Part shown: positions 50,065 through 57,805 of the stretch, piece after piece | Layout of the letters: the number at the start of each line of letters is the position of its first letter | Numbering within the stretch: position 1 is the stretch's first letter | NCBI RefSeq assembly: GCF_004217045.1 | Contig: NZ_SGXM01000002.1 | Span: 186,001 to 250,000, forward strand | Direction of reading: 5' to 3' | Source of the DNA: Cupriavidus agavae | GTDB lineage: Bacteria > Pseudomonadota > Gammaproteobacteria > Burkholderiales > Burkholderiaceae | Length of the DNA stretch: 64,000 nucleotides | Translations under genes and position numbers: made by a program | The notes under the pieces: model-generated | What the model was told of the DNA's origin: nothing | The model's input: the letters and a program-made list of their open reading frames with translations, nothing else | The model's database searches: none

Positions 50065-51861
50065 ATGTTCCTTCTGCATCCACCCGTCGTCCGCGAAGCC
50101 ACGCTGTTCAGCAGCCTGCCCGCGCGCTACCGCGATGCCCGCCGGACCGACTGGTCCGACGCCAACCAGGGCGGGCGGGCCATCGACTCGTTCCTCGAAG
50201 GCCCGGTGGTGGACGATGCCGGCAACCTCTACGTCAGCGACATTCCCAACGGCCGCATCTTCCGGATCGATGCCGCTGGCGCATGGGAGCTGGTGGCCGA
50301 ATGGGACGGCGAGCCGAACGGCATGAAGTTCCTCGGCCAGCACGAACTGCTGGTGACCGATTACCGCAACGGGCTGATGCGCGTGGATACCCGCACCGGC
50401 AGCGTCCGGCCGCATCTGGGCCGGCGCAATACCGAGAGTTTCAAGGGCGTCAACGACCTTACGCTCGATACGCGCGGCAACGTGTACTTCACCGACCAGG
50501 GCCAGACCGGCCTGCACGATCCCACCGGGCGCGTGTACCGGCTGACGCCCGAAGGCCGGCTGGACCTGCTGCTGCACAACGTGCCCAGCCCGAACGGCAT
50601 CGTGCTGTCGCCCGACGAGCGCTTCCTGTTCGTGGCAGTCACGCGCGGCAACTGCGTCTGGCGCATGCCATTGCAGGCGGACGGCAATGTCTCCAAGACC
50701 GGCCAGTTCTTTACCTCGCATGGTCCGAGCGGCCCCGACGGGCTGGCGATGGACCAGTCCGGCCGGCTGCTGGTGGCCAACCCCGGGCTGGCCTATGTCT
50801 GGGTGCTGAACCACCGTGCCGAACCGGTCGAAGTGATCCGGGGGCCTGCCGGCCACTCGCTGACCAATCTCGCCTTTGGCGGTGCGGACCGCAAGACGCT
50901 CTACATCACTGATTCCACCGCTGGCGCGATCCTGAGCATCGGGCGGCTCGTCAACGACACGCTGCCGTTCGCCAAGATGACAGGACCGGTCGATTCGATG
51001 ACCACCTGCCACATCCTGAGCGCCCGCATCGCGCTGGCGCGCGGCGACCGCGACCTCTGGCAGCGCCGCCTGCTCGAACTGGAGGAACTGGGTGGCCAGA
51101 TGCCGTCGCCACGCGCGGTCTGTTCGGCCTGGCTCGAACGCGCCCGCGTCGCCACGCTGGACGGTGCCCTCGACGCCGCCGCGCAGGCGCTGCGCGCCGC
51201 GGAACAGCACGGCGCCTGGGAAGCGCTCGACGACGCCGGCTACGGCAACGAGGTCGACATCCCTGCCGTGGCACGCTGGCGGCTCGATATCGCGCGCGGC
51301 CAGCATCGCACGGCCAGCGTGGCGCTGGCCGGCGCCATCGCCGTGGCAGTCGCGCAGCAGCGTCATTGGCGGCTGCTCAAGCTCCGGCTGCTGCACGCGA
51401 TGGCGCTCGATGGCGCGGCCCAGGCCGACACCGCGCTGGACACACTGACCGACGCGCTGCGCCTGGCAAGCCATGAAGGACTCGTGCGCAGCTTTCTCGA
51501 CGAAGGACCGGCCCTGGTCGTGCTGCTGCAGCGCTGGCAGCAGGCCCGTGGTGCCGCAAGCCAGGCCCACGGCGTGGCGCCGGGCTTCGTGCCGGGGCTG
51601 CTGGCGCGCATGGGCGCCGGGGCCACGGCAGCCGCGCCGCCACCGACGACGCCGGACGCGGGCCCCGATGCGCTGACGCTGCGCGAACGCGATGTGGTGC
51701 AAATGCTCTCGCATGGCCACCGCAACCGGGCCATTGCCGAGAAGCTGTTCGTCTCCGAACTCACCGTGAAGTCCCACCTGCGCCGGATCAGCGCCAAGCT
51801 GGGAGCGCAGAGCCGCACCGAAGTGGTGGCGATCGCCCGGCAACGGGGCCTGCTCGACTGA
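50065..51861 (+). CDS. SMP-30/gluconolactonase fused to C-terminal part of a MalT-type LuxR regulator
   Basis: A 598-residue chimera. Residues 1 to about 300 are a complete SMP-30/gluconolactonase/LRE-like propeller. Its metal ligands are intact: Glu45 (FLEGPVVD), Asn130 (KGVNDLTL), Asn177 (SPNGIVLS) and Asp225 (GPDGLAMD). Residues from about 310 to 530 are TPR-like helices as in the C-terminal half of MalT/LuxR proteins (AWLERARVATLDGALDAAAQALRAAEQHG). Residues 537-598 are a LuxR DNA-binding domain (LTLRERDVVQMLSHGHRNRAIAEKL then ELTVKSHLRRISAKL). The NTPase domain that MalT-type regulators carry at the N-terminus is absent. It starts two bases after the Bug stop. Confidence 0.8.
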   Translation: MFLLHPPVVREATLFSSLPARYRDARRTDWSDANQGGRAIDSFLEGPVVDDAGNLYVSDIPNGRIFRIDAAGAWELVAEWDGEPNGMKFLGQHELLVTDYRNGLMRVDTRTGSVRPHLGRRNTESFKGVNDLTLDTRGNVYFTDQGQTGLHDPTGRVYRLTPEGRLDLLLHNVPSPNGIVLSPDERFLFVAVTRGNCVWRMPLQADGNVSKTGQFFTSHGPSGPDGLAMDQSGRLLVANPGLAYVWVLNHRAEPVEVIRGPAGHSLTNLAFGGADRKTLYITDSTAGAILSIGRLVNDTLPFAKMTGPVDSMTTCHILSARIALARGDRDLWQRRLLELEELGGQMPSPRAVCSAWLERARVATLDGALDAAAQALRAAEQHGAWEALDDAGYGNEVDIPAVARWRLDIARGQHRTASVALAGAIAVAVAQQRHWRLLKLRLLHAMALDGAAQADTALDTLTDALRLASHEGLVRSFLDEGPALVVLLQRWQQARGAASQAHGVAPGFVPGLLARMGAGATAAAPPPTTPDAGPDALTLRERDVVQMLSHGHRNRAIAEKLFVSELTVKSHLRRISAKLGAQSRTEVVAIARQRGLLD

Positions 51862-51910
51862 CGCAGGCCCCGCTTCCCGCCGAGACGTGACGTAACGTGA
51901 CGCGGCGGCG

Positions 51911-53056
51911 CTACAGCGTACGGGCAATCAACTCCTTCATGATCTCGTTGGAGCCGCCATAGATCTTGCCCACGCGCGCGTTGACGTAGAGCCGGGCAAT
52001 CGGATACTCGGCCATGTAGCCGTATCCGCCGTGCAGTTGCAGGCACTCGTCGATGATCTCGCAGCTTTTCTGCGTGCACCACCATTTGGCCATCGCCGCC
52101 GTCTCGCCATCGAGTTCGCCACGCAACACCTTCGCCATGCAGTCGTCCACGAAGGCGCGGGCCACGGCTACGTGCGTCTTGCATTCGGCCAGCCGGAAAC
52201 GCGTGTTCTGCAGTTCCAGCAGCGCCGTGCCGAACACCTGACGGTCACGCACGTAGGCCACCGTGGTTTCCAGCGCCCGTTCCATCGAGCCGAGCGCGCC
52301 AAGCGCGATGGTCATGCGCTCCTGGGGCAACTGCTGCATCAACTGGTAGAAGCCGCGCCCTTCCTCGTCGCCAAGCAGGTTGCCACACGGTACGCGCACG
52401 CCGTCGAAGAACAGTTCGGCCGTGTCCTGCCCCTTCTGGCCGATCTTCTCCAGCACGCGGCCGCGCCGGAAACCTGCCAGCCCTGCCGTCTCCACCACGA
52501 TGATCGACACGCCCCGGGCACCCTGCGTCGGGTCGGTCTTGACCACCACGCAGATCAGGTCGGCCAGCAACCCGTTCGAGATAAACGTCTTCGAACCGTC
52601 GATCACGTAGTGGTCGCCGTCGCGCACGGCGCGCGTCTTGACGTTCTTGAGGTCCGACCCCGCGCCCGGCTCGGACATGGCAATGGCGCCCACCAACTCG
52701 CCGGTCGCCATCTTCGGCAGCCAGCGCTGCTTCTGCGCCTCGGAGCCATAGCGCAGGATGTAGTGCGCCACGATGGCACTGTGCACGCCCGTTCCCAGGC
52801 TCGTGGCCATGGCGCGAGCCTGTTCGTAGGCGATGATGGCATCGTGCGCGTACGATCCCCCGCCTCCGCCGTACGCCTCCGGAATGCTGGCGCACAGCAT
52901 GCCGATCTCGCCGGCCTTGCGCCAGGTTTCACGGTCCACGTGCTGCTGCTTGCCCCAGCGCTCCTCGTTCGGTACCAGTTCGCGCTCGACAAACTTGCGG
53001 ATGGCGTCCTGGAAGATCGACAGGTCCTCGGTAATCCATGGGCTCTGGTTCGACAT
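51911..53056 (-). CDS. Acyl-CoA dehydrogenase
   Basis: A 381-residue FAD enzyme that introduces the alpha-beta double bond into an acyl-CoA. MSNQSPWITEDLSIFQDAIRKFVERELVP opens the N-terminal helical domain. GAIAMSEPGAGSDLKNVKTRA is the FAD/substrate loop, and the C-terminus has QLHGGYGYMAEYPIARLYVNARVGKIYGGSNEIMKELIAR. In this last block the usual Tyr-Glu-Gly of short/medium-chain enzymes is Tyr-Gly-Gly, so the base is probably provided elsewhere, as in long-chain or isovaleryl types. The ATG at 53056 is chosen. It heads the end of a minus-strand unit with an SDR, MaoC proteins, thiolase and ligase. Confidence 0.93.
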   Translation of the reverse strand: MSNQSPWITEDLSIFQDAIRKFVERELVPNEERWGKQQHVDRETWRKAGEIGMLCASIPEAYGGGGGSYAHDAIIAYEQARAMATSLGTGVHSAIVAHYILRYGSEAQKQRWLPKMATGELVGAIAMSEPGAGSDLKNVKTRAVRDGDHYVIDGSKTFISNGLLADLICVVVKTDPTQGARGVSIIVVETAGLAGFRRGRVLEKIGQKGQDTAELFFDGVRVPCGNLLGDEEGRGFYQLMQQLPQERMTIALGALGSMERALETTVAYVRDRQVFGTALLELQNTRFRLAECKTHVAVARAFVDDCMAKVLRGELDGETAAMAKWWCTQKSCEIIDECLQLHGGYGYMAEYPIARLYVNARVGKIYGGSNEIMKELIARTL

Positions 53057-53081
53057 GGCTATCCTCTCGTAGTGGCGCGGA

Positions 53082-53906
53082 TCAGGTACGGCCGCCGCTG
53101 ACCACCAGCACCTGGCCGCTGATGTAGTTCGACTCGGGAATGCACAGCAGGTAGACCGCGCCGGCGGCCTCGGCCGGCGTGCCGCCACGGCCCACCGGGA
53201 TGGTGGCCTCGACGTTCTTCATCAGTTGCGCGTTGACGCCTACCTTGATCTCGCGGCCCGCGATGTCGATCGTGGCGTTGTCGCCTGCCACCGCCTCGGT
53301 CAGGCGCGTCTTGATCAGCCCGAACGCCACGCTGTTGACGTTGACGCGGTAGCGGCCCCACTCCTTGGCCAGCGCGCGCGTCAGGCCGTTGATGGCCGCC
53401 TTGGCCGCCGAGTAGTTGGCCTGGCCGGCATTGCCGGTCACGCCCGACACCGACGAGATGTTGACCACCTTGCGGAATACTTCCCGGCCCGCCGCGGCGT
53501 CGGCCTTGGCGGTCTCGCGGAAATGGTCCGACGCCGCGCGCAGGATGCGGAACGGCGCGGTGACGTGCACGTCCATGATGGTCGACCACTGTTCGTCCGA
53601 CATCTTCTGGATCACGTTGTCCCAGGTGTAGCCGGCGTTGTTCACGATGATGTCGAGACCGCCGAACGATTGCAGCGCCGTCTGCACGAACCGGTCAGCG
53701 AAATCGGCATCGGTCACGCTGCCCGTGCACGCAACAGCCCGGCCGCCAGCGGCCTGGATCTCGCGCACCACGGCATTGGCCGGCTCCGCGTCGAGGTCGT
53801 TCACGACCACGGCCGCGCCTTCGCTGGCCAGCTTCAGTGCGATCTCGCGGCCGATGCCCCGGCCCGAACCCGATACGATGGCTACCTTGTCCTGCAACTT
53901 GCTCAT
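53082..53906 (-). CDS. Short-chain dehydrogenase/reductase (FabG-like 3-hydroxyacyl-CoA dehydrogenase)
   Basis: A 274-residue SDR. The coenzyme motif is AIVSGSGRGIGREIALKLA. NNAGYTWDNVIQKMSD precedes the active-site residues Asn, Ser (NISSVSGVTGNAGQ) and Tyr-x-x-x-Lys (NYSAAKAA). The C-terminus contains the substrate lid. The ATG at 53906 has AGGAGACAC. In the pathway of its neighbours (ACAD, MaoC hydratase, thiolase) it would oxidise the 3-hydroxyacyl-CoA, the third beta-oxidation step. The wider reading frame upstream is an out-of-context extension and is not used. Confidence 0.92.
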   Translation of the reverse strand: MSKLQDKVAIVSGSGRGIGREIALKLASEGAAVVVNDLDAEPANAVVREIQAAGGRAVACTGSVTDADFADRFVQTALQSFGGLDIIVNNAGYTWDNVIQKMSDEQWSTIMDVHVTAPFRILRAASDHFRETAKADAAAGREVFRKVVNISSVSGVTGNAGQANYSAAKAAINGLTRALAKEWGRYRVNVNSVAFGLIKTRLTEAVAGDNATIDIAGREIKVGVNAQLMKNVEATIPVGRGGTPAEAAGAVYLLCIPESNYISGQVLVVSGGRT

Positions 53907-53926
53907 GGGTGTCTCCTCTGTGGTTG

Positions 53927-54343
53927 TCAGGCCGTGGGCGCGATCAGCGCCTCGCCGGCCAGTTTGATTTCGCCCTGCTGGTTGCACGTGGACAGCGCCA
54001 CGCGCACGGTACCGGCCGCCGCGTCCTTCCCGGTGACCACGCCGCTGCACGTCACGACGTCGCCGACATGGGTGATGGCCGCGAAGCGCACCGAGAACGC
54101 GCGGATCTGCTCCTGCGGCACCCAGTTGGTCAGCAGCCGCCCCAGGTAGGCCATCGACAGCATGCCGTGGGCGAAAACGTCGGGCATGCCGGCGCGGCGC
54201 GCGAAGTCGATGTCGACATGGATCGGGTTGTGGTCGCCGGACGCCCCCGCGTAGAGCGCCAGCGCCAGCCGGCTCAGCGGCTCCGTGTCGAACGGCGGCA
54301 ACTGGCTGCCGACCTCCAGCGCCTCGAAGCGGATCTCGCTCAT
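53927..54343 (-). CDS. MaoC-like enoyl-CoA hydratase (catalytic partner)
   Basis: A 138-residue single hot-dog-fold protein with the MaoC hydratase motif YAGASGDHNPIHVDIDFARRAGMPDVFAHG, containing the catalytic Asp and His. It lies directly downstream of a second hot-dog gene that lacks this motif; the coding regions overlap by four bases (ATGA). Such paired small genes often encode heteromeric hydratases like HadA/HadB. It would add water to the enoyl-CoA made by the acyl-CoA dehydrogenase. Confidence 0.9.
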   Translation of the reverse strand: MSEIRFEALEVGSQLPPFDTEPLSRLALALYAGASGDHNPIHVDIDFARRAGMPDVFAHGMLSMAYLGRLLTNWVPQEQIRAFSVRFAAITHVGDVVTCSGVVTGKDAAAGTVRVALSTCNQQGEIKLAGEALIAPTA

Positions 54344-54795
54344 CGTGTCTCTCCGGTATTGCGCACCACCACCACGCTGCGCAGGTCAGCCACCGGGCCG
54401 CCATCGGCGCCGGTCACGCGTGTCTCGCGCACCACGAAGCCCAGCGCGCCGCCCTTCTTCTCGTAGATGTCGGCGATGCGCATCTCGAAGGTCAGCCGCT
54501 CCCCCGCAAACGCCATGCGGTGATACTGGAAACCCTGTTCGCCGTGCAGGATGCGGCCGATGTCGATGCCGAGCAGGTCGAGCGTGGCGCGCGGGTTGGG
54601 CGCCTCCATCTCCAGGCAGAACAGGAACGTGGGGGGCACCGGCAGCGCCGGGTAGCCCGCGTCGGCCGCCGCAGCGTGGTCGGCGTAGCGCGGATCCGCC
54701 TGGCCGGTGGCCTTGGCGAAGAAGCGGAGCCGGCCGGCTTCGACCTCCACGGTGTGGCGCGAGACCACCGTGCCGATATGTCGGGTATCGAGCAT
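54340..54795 (-). CDS. MaoC-N-like hot-dog protein (non-catalytic partner)
   Basis: A 151-residue protein of the FAS1-dehydratase/MaoC-N type. VEVEAGRLRFFAKATGQADPRYADHAAAADAGYPALPVPPTFLFCLEM is the characteristic opening, which binds acyl-CoA but lacks the Asp-x5-His hydratase pair. It ends 4 bases into the MaoC-catalytic gene. The two together probably form a heterodimeric hydratase. The stop of the thiolase gene lies 12 bp before it. Confidence 0.85.
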   Translation of the reverse strand: MLDTRHIGTVVSRHTVEVEAGRLRFFAKATGQADPRYADHAAAADAGYPALPVPPTFLFCLEMEAPNPRATLDLLGIDIGRILHGEQGFQYHRMAFAGERLTFEMRIADIYEKKGGALGFVVRETRVTGADGGPVADLRSVVVVRNTGETR

Positions 54796-54807
54796 GGATG
54801 CCTCCGC

Positions 54808-55992
54808 TTACTGGCGTTCGTACAGCGTCACCACGCAGGCGCCGCCGAGGCCGAGGTTGTGCTGGAGCGCCAGCTTCGCGCCGCTGACCTGGCGGTCCTG
54901 CGCCTGGCCGCGCAGTTGCCAGACCAGTTCCGCGCACTGGGCCAGTCCGGTAGCGCCGAGCGGATGGCCTTTCGACAGCAGGCCGCCCGAGGGGTTGGTT
55001 ACCACACGCCCGCCATAGGTGTTGTCGCCGTCGAGGATGAATTTCTCGGCCGTGCCCTCGGGCGTCAGGCCCAGCGCCTCGTAAGTGATCAGTTCATTGG
55101 CGGTGAAGCAGTCGTGCAGCTCCACCACGTCGATATCCTCCGGCCCCACCCCGGCGGCCTCGTAGACCGTCTGCGCCGCGGCATGTGTCATGTCGTAGCC
55201 CACCACCTTGCGCATGTCGCCCTCGTCGAACGTACTGTTGCGGTCGGTGGTCATGGCCTGCGCGCGGATCGCCACACGGGTGTCGAGGCCGTACTTCTTC
55301 GCGAACGCCTCGGAACACACGATCGCGGCGGCTGCGCCGCATGTGGGCGGACAGCACTGCAGGCGCGTCAGCGGGTCGAAGACGGCCGGCGACGCCATCA
55401 CCTGGTCGAGCGTCACCGTATTGCGGAACACCGCAAACGGGTTGCGCGCGGCGTGCTGCCGTGCCTTGACCGAGATCCGGCCGAACGTGTCGGGGCGGAT
55501 GTCGTACTCCTTGAGATAGTCGCGCGCCGCGCCGCCGAAGAACTGGGCGGCACGCGGCGCGGCTGCGTCGACGCCCTGGATATCGCGCATCACGTCGACA
55601 AAGCGCGCGAGCGGCGCCGGGCGGTCCTCATAGGCGCCCTTGAGCGCGCCCGGCACCATCTGTTCGAAGCCGAGGGCAATCGCGCATTCCACGGCGCCGC
55701 TGGCCACCGCCTGCCGCGCCAGGAACAGCGCCGTAGAGCCCGTGGCGCAGTTGTTGTTGACGTTGACGACGGGAATGCCGGTCAGGCCCACGCCGTAGAT
55801 CGCGGCCTGTCCCGCCGTGGAGTCGCCATAGACATAGCCGACATAGGCCTGTTCCACCAGCGCGTAGTCCACGCCTGCGTCCGCCAGCGCGGCACGCGCG
55901 GCGTTGGCGCCCATCACGTGATAGTCGTCGCTCGCGCCCGGCTTCGTGAACGGGATCATGCCGACACCCGCCACCAGTACAGTTCTGCTCAT
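54808..55992 (-). CDS. Lipid-transfer-protein/SCP2-type thiolase
   Basis: A 394-residue thiolase of the SCP-x/steroid-degradation subgroup. GVGMIPFTKPGASDDYHVMG opens the protein. The nucleophile Cys is in NNNCATGSTALFLARQ, and His residues follow in VELHDCFTANELITYEALG and SKGHPLGATGLAQCAELVWQLRG. Unlike classic thiolases, this subgroup works on 3-oxoacyl-CoAs with bulky or branched side chains. It is encoded between the MaoC-N gene and an acyl-CoA ligase, so it probably makes the final C-C cut of a beta-oxidation-like route. The catalytic set is complete. Confidence 0.92.
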   Translation of the reverse strand: MSRTVLVAGVGMIPFTKPGASDDYHVMGANAARAALADAGVDYALVEQAYVGYVYGDSTAGQAAIYGVGLTGIPVVNVNNNCATGSTALFLARQAVASGAVECAIALGFEQMVPGALKGAYEDRPAPLARFVDVMRDIQGVDAAAPRAAQFFGGAARDYLKEYDIRPDTFGRISVKARQHAARNPFAVFRNTVTLDQVMASPAVFDPLTRLQCCPPTCGAAAAIVCSEAFAKKYGLDTRVAIRAQAMTTDRNSTFDEGDMRKVVGYDMTHAAAQTVYEAAGVGPEDIDVVELHDCFTANELITYEALGLTPEGTAEKFILDGDNTYGGRVVTNPSGGLLSKGHPLGATGLAQCAELVWQLRGQAQDRQVSGAKLALQHNLGLGGACVVTLYERQ

Positions 55993-56022
55993 GCTCGTTT
56001 CCTCGTTCGTGGAGATAAGGGT

Positions 56023-57582
56023 TCAGCCAACCTGCCGCGCCTGGCCGCGCCAGTACGCGTCGCGCAGGTCGCGCTTCAGGATCTTGCCGGCGGCCGACAG
56101 CGGCAAGTCGGCCCGGAACTCGATGCTCCGGGGGCACTTGTAGTGGGCCAGCGCCGCCCGGCAGTGCTCGCGCAAGGCTGCCTCGTCCGGGTTCCGGCCC
56201 GCATGCGGCACCACCACCGCGTGCACTGCCTCGCCCCAGTCGGCATCGGGAATGCCGATCACCGCGCAGGACGCCACATCGGGGTGCAGCGACAGCACGC
56301 TCTCGACCTCGGCCGAATAGACGTTCTCGCCGCCAGTGACGATCATGTCCTTGAGACGGTCGACGATGAACAGGTAGCCTTCGTCGTCCATGTAGCCGCC
56401 GTCGCCGGTGTAGAGCCAGCCGTCGCGCAGCGCCTCGGCGGTTTCCTTCGGGCGGTTCCAGTAGCCACTGAAGACATTGGCGCCGCGCACGATGATCTCG
56501 CCCACGGTGTGGCGCGGCACCTCGTTGCCCTCCGGATCGACGATGCGCATCGTCACGCCTGCACTGGCGCGGCCCGCCGAGCGGTACAGGCCGCTCTGAC
56601 GCCCCGCGTGGCGATGGTTCCCGGGCGGGTTGACCGTGATGAGCGGGCTCGCCTCGGTCATGCCGTAGGCGTGGAAGAAATCGATATCGGGCAGCGCGGC
56701 CAGCGCCCGATCGAGCAGGCCGGCGGAGATCGGCGAGGCGCCATAGGAGATGCGCCGCAGGCTGGACAGGTCGTGCCGGCCGAACGCCGGATCGGCGAGC
56801 AGCGCCTGCAGCATGGTCGGCACCAGCAGCAGCTCTTCGATCTTTTCCTGCTCGACGGCCGCCAGCACCGCCGCCGGCACGAAGCCGGGCTGGATCACCT
56901 GCACGTCGCCCATCACGATATGGCCGACCGCCCGCGCCATGGCGGCGGTGTGGAACAGCGGCGCCACCTGCAGCGAGACAAAGGCGCCCGACCCTTCGCG
57001 GTATTGCGCCATGCGCGAGACCGCCGATGCCCACAGGTTCAGGTGCGACTGCATGACGCCCTTGGGCTTGCCCGTGGTGCCGCCGGTGTACATGATCGAC
57101 GCCAGGTCGTTGCCGCCGCGGAACGCGTCGGGCACCGGCGTGGCGGCCGCGATCAGTGCCTCGTAGCCGAGCAGGCCGTCCGGCGCGCGCTGCTCGCCGG
57201 CATGGATCACGCACGGCGGGCGCCGCGCGCCGGCCAGGATGCCGGGCACCATGGGCAGGAACTGGTCATCCACGATCAGGATGCCGGTATCGCAGTCGTC
57301 CAGCGAGTAGACGATCTCGGGCACGCTCCAGCGGATATTGACCGGGTTCAGCACGCCACCGCCCCACCAGACCGCCAGCATGTATTCGATATAGCGGTCC
57401 GAGTTCAGCGCCAGCATGCTGACACGGTCGCCGGGCGCCATGCCCTGCGCCTGCAGCGCGCCGGCCAGCCGTGACACGCGGCCATGCAGCGTCCGGAACG
57501 TCTGGGTGCGGCCCTGGAACACGGTGGCGCGGTCGTCCGGCGTCTGCTGCATGCAGCGATGCAGCCCTTGCGTCAGATACAT
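56023..57582 (-). CDS. Acyl-CoA synthetase (AMP-forming)
   Basis: A 519-residue ANL ligase. The P-loop-like motif is SIMYTGGTTGKPKGVMQSHLN. The adenylate-binding YGMTEASP and GDGGYMDDEGYLFIVDRLKDMI follow. The C-terminal Lys is in LSAAGKILKRDLRD. Start at 57582, where an ATG precedes the family opening MYLTQGLHRCMQQTPDDRATVFQ. It activates the carboxylic acid that the rest of the unit breaks down. It diverges from the racemase-like gene with a palindrome between them, and is followed by the thiolase 30 bp later. Confidence 0.93.
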   Translation of the reverse strand: MYLTQGLHRCMQQTPDDRATVFQGRTQTFRTLHGRVSRLAGALQAQGMAPGDRVSMLALNSDRYIEYMLAVWWGGGVLNPVNIRWSVPEIVYSLDDCDTGILIVDDQFLPMVPGILAGARRPPCVIHAGEQRAPDGLLGYEALIAAATPVPDAFRGGNDLASIMYTGGTTGKPKGVMQSHLNLWASAVSRMAQYREGSGAFVSLQVAPLFHTAAMARAVGHIVMGDVQVIQPGFVPAAVLAAVEQEKIEELLLVPTMLQALLADPAFGRHDLSSLRRISYGASPISAGLLDRALAALPDIDFFHAYGMTEASPLITVNPPGNHRHAGRQSGLYRSAGRASAGVTMRIVDPEGNEVPRHTVGEIIVRGANVFSGYWNRPKETAEALRDGWLYTGDGGYMDDEGYLFIVDRLKDMIVTGGENVYSAEVESVLSLHPDVASCAVIGIPDADWGEAVHAVVVPHAGRNPDEAALREHCRAALAHYKCPRSIEFRADLPLSAAGKILKRDLRDAYWRGQARQVG

Positions 57583-57729
57583 TGCTCGTCTCCTCGATGT
57601 GATGCCCGGTTCACGGCTGGCGTGCCCCGGATGGACCGCCGCTGCCGGCAACCGCCTGAACCAGACTCTACGGAGCACGCACGGGCATGTCGTGCGCCAA
57701 ACGAACCAATTTGCGTGGCACGGCCCGAT

Positions 57730-57745
57730 TGGTCCGAACGGACCA
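57730..57745. promoter_or_regulatory. Palindrome between divergent ligase and racemase genes
   Basis: TGGTCCG-AA-CGGACCA is a perfect 7-bp inverted repeat, of the kind bound by TetR-family repressors. It lies 61 bp before the racemase start and 148 bp from the ligase start. An outer ACCAAT/ATTGGT pair flanks its left side. No TetR gene is adjacent, so its regulator is elsewhere. Confidence 0.55.
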
Positions 57746-57805
57746 CGACGCGCGCGACGGCCGGTGGAACAATCGGCCACATTGCCCACCTTCCCCCTGA
57801 CGACC

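Noticed and set aside
47894..50083. 729-codon minus-strand frame over the 2-hydroxyacid dehydrogenase and Bug genes
   Set aside because: Shadow of genes with clear motifs; no ribosome-binding site or domain.
51885..51904. Direct repeat of ACGTGACG between convergent genes
   Set aside because: Too short to call an element; no symmetry or regulator context.
49969..51927. 652-codon minus-strand frame opposite the lactonase-LuxR fusion
   Set aside because: It could have meant that the fusion is the shadow, but the plus frame carries two recognisable domains with catalytic residues and this one carries none.
54520..57474. 984-codon plus-strand frame across MaoC-N, thiolase and ligase genes
   Set aside because: All three opposing genes have intact catalytic motifs; the frame is a codon-bias artefact.
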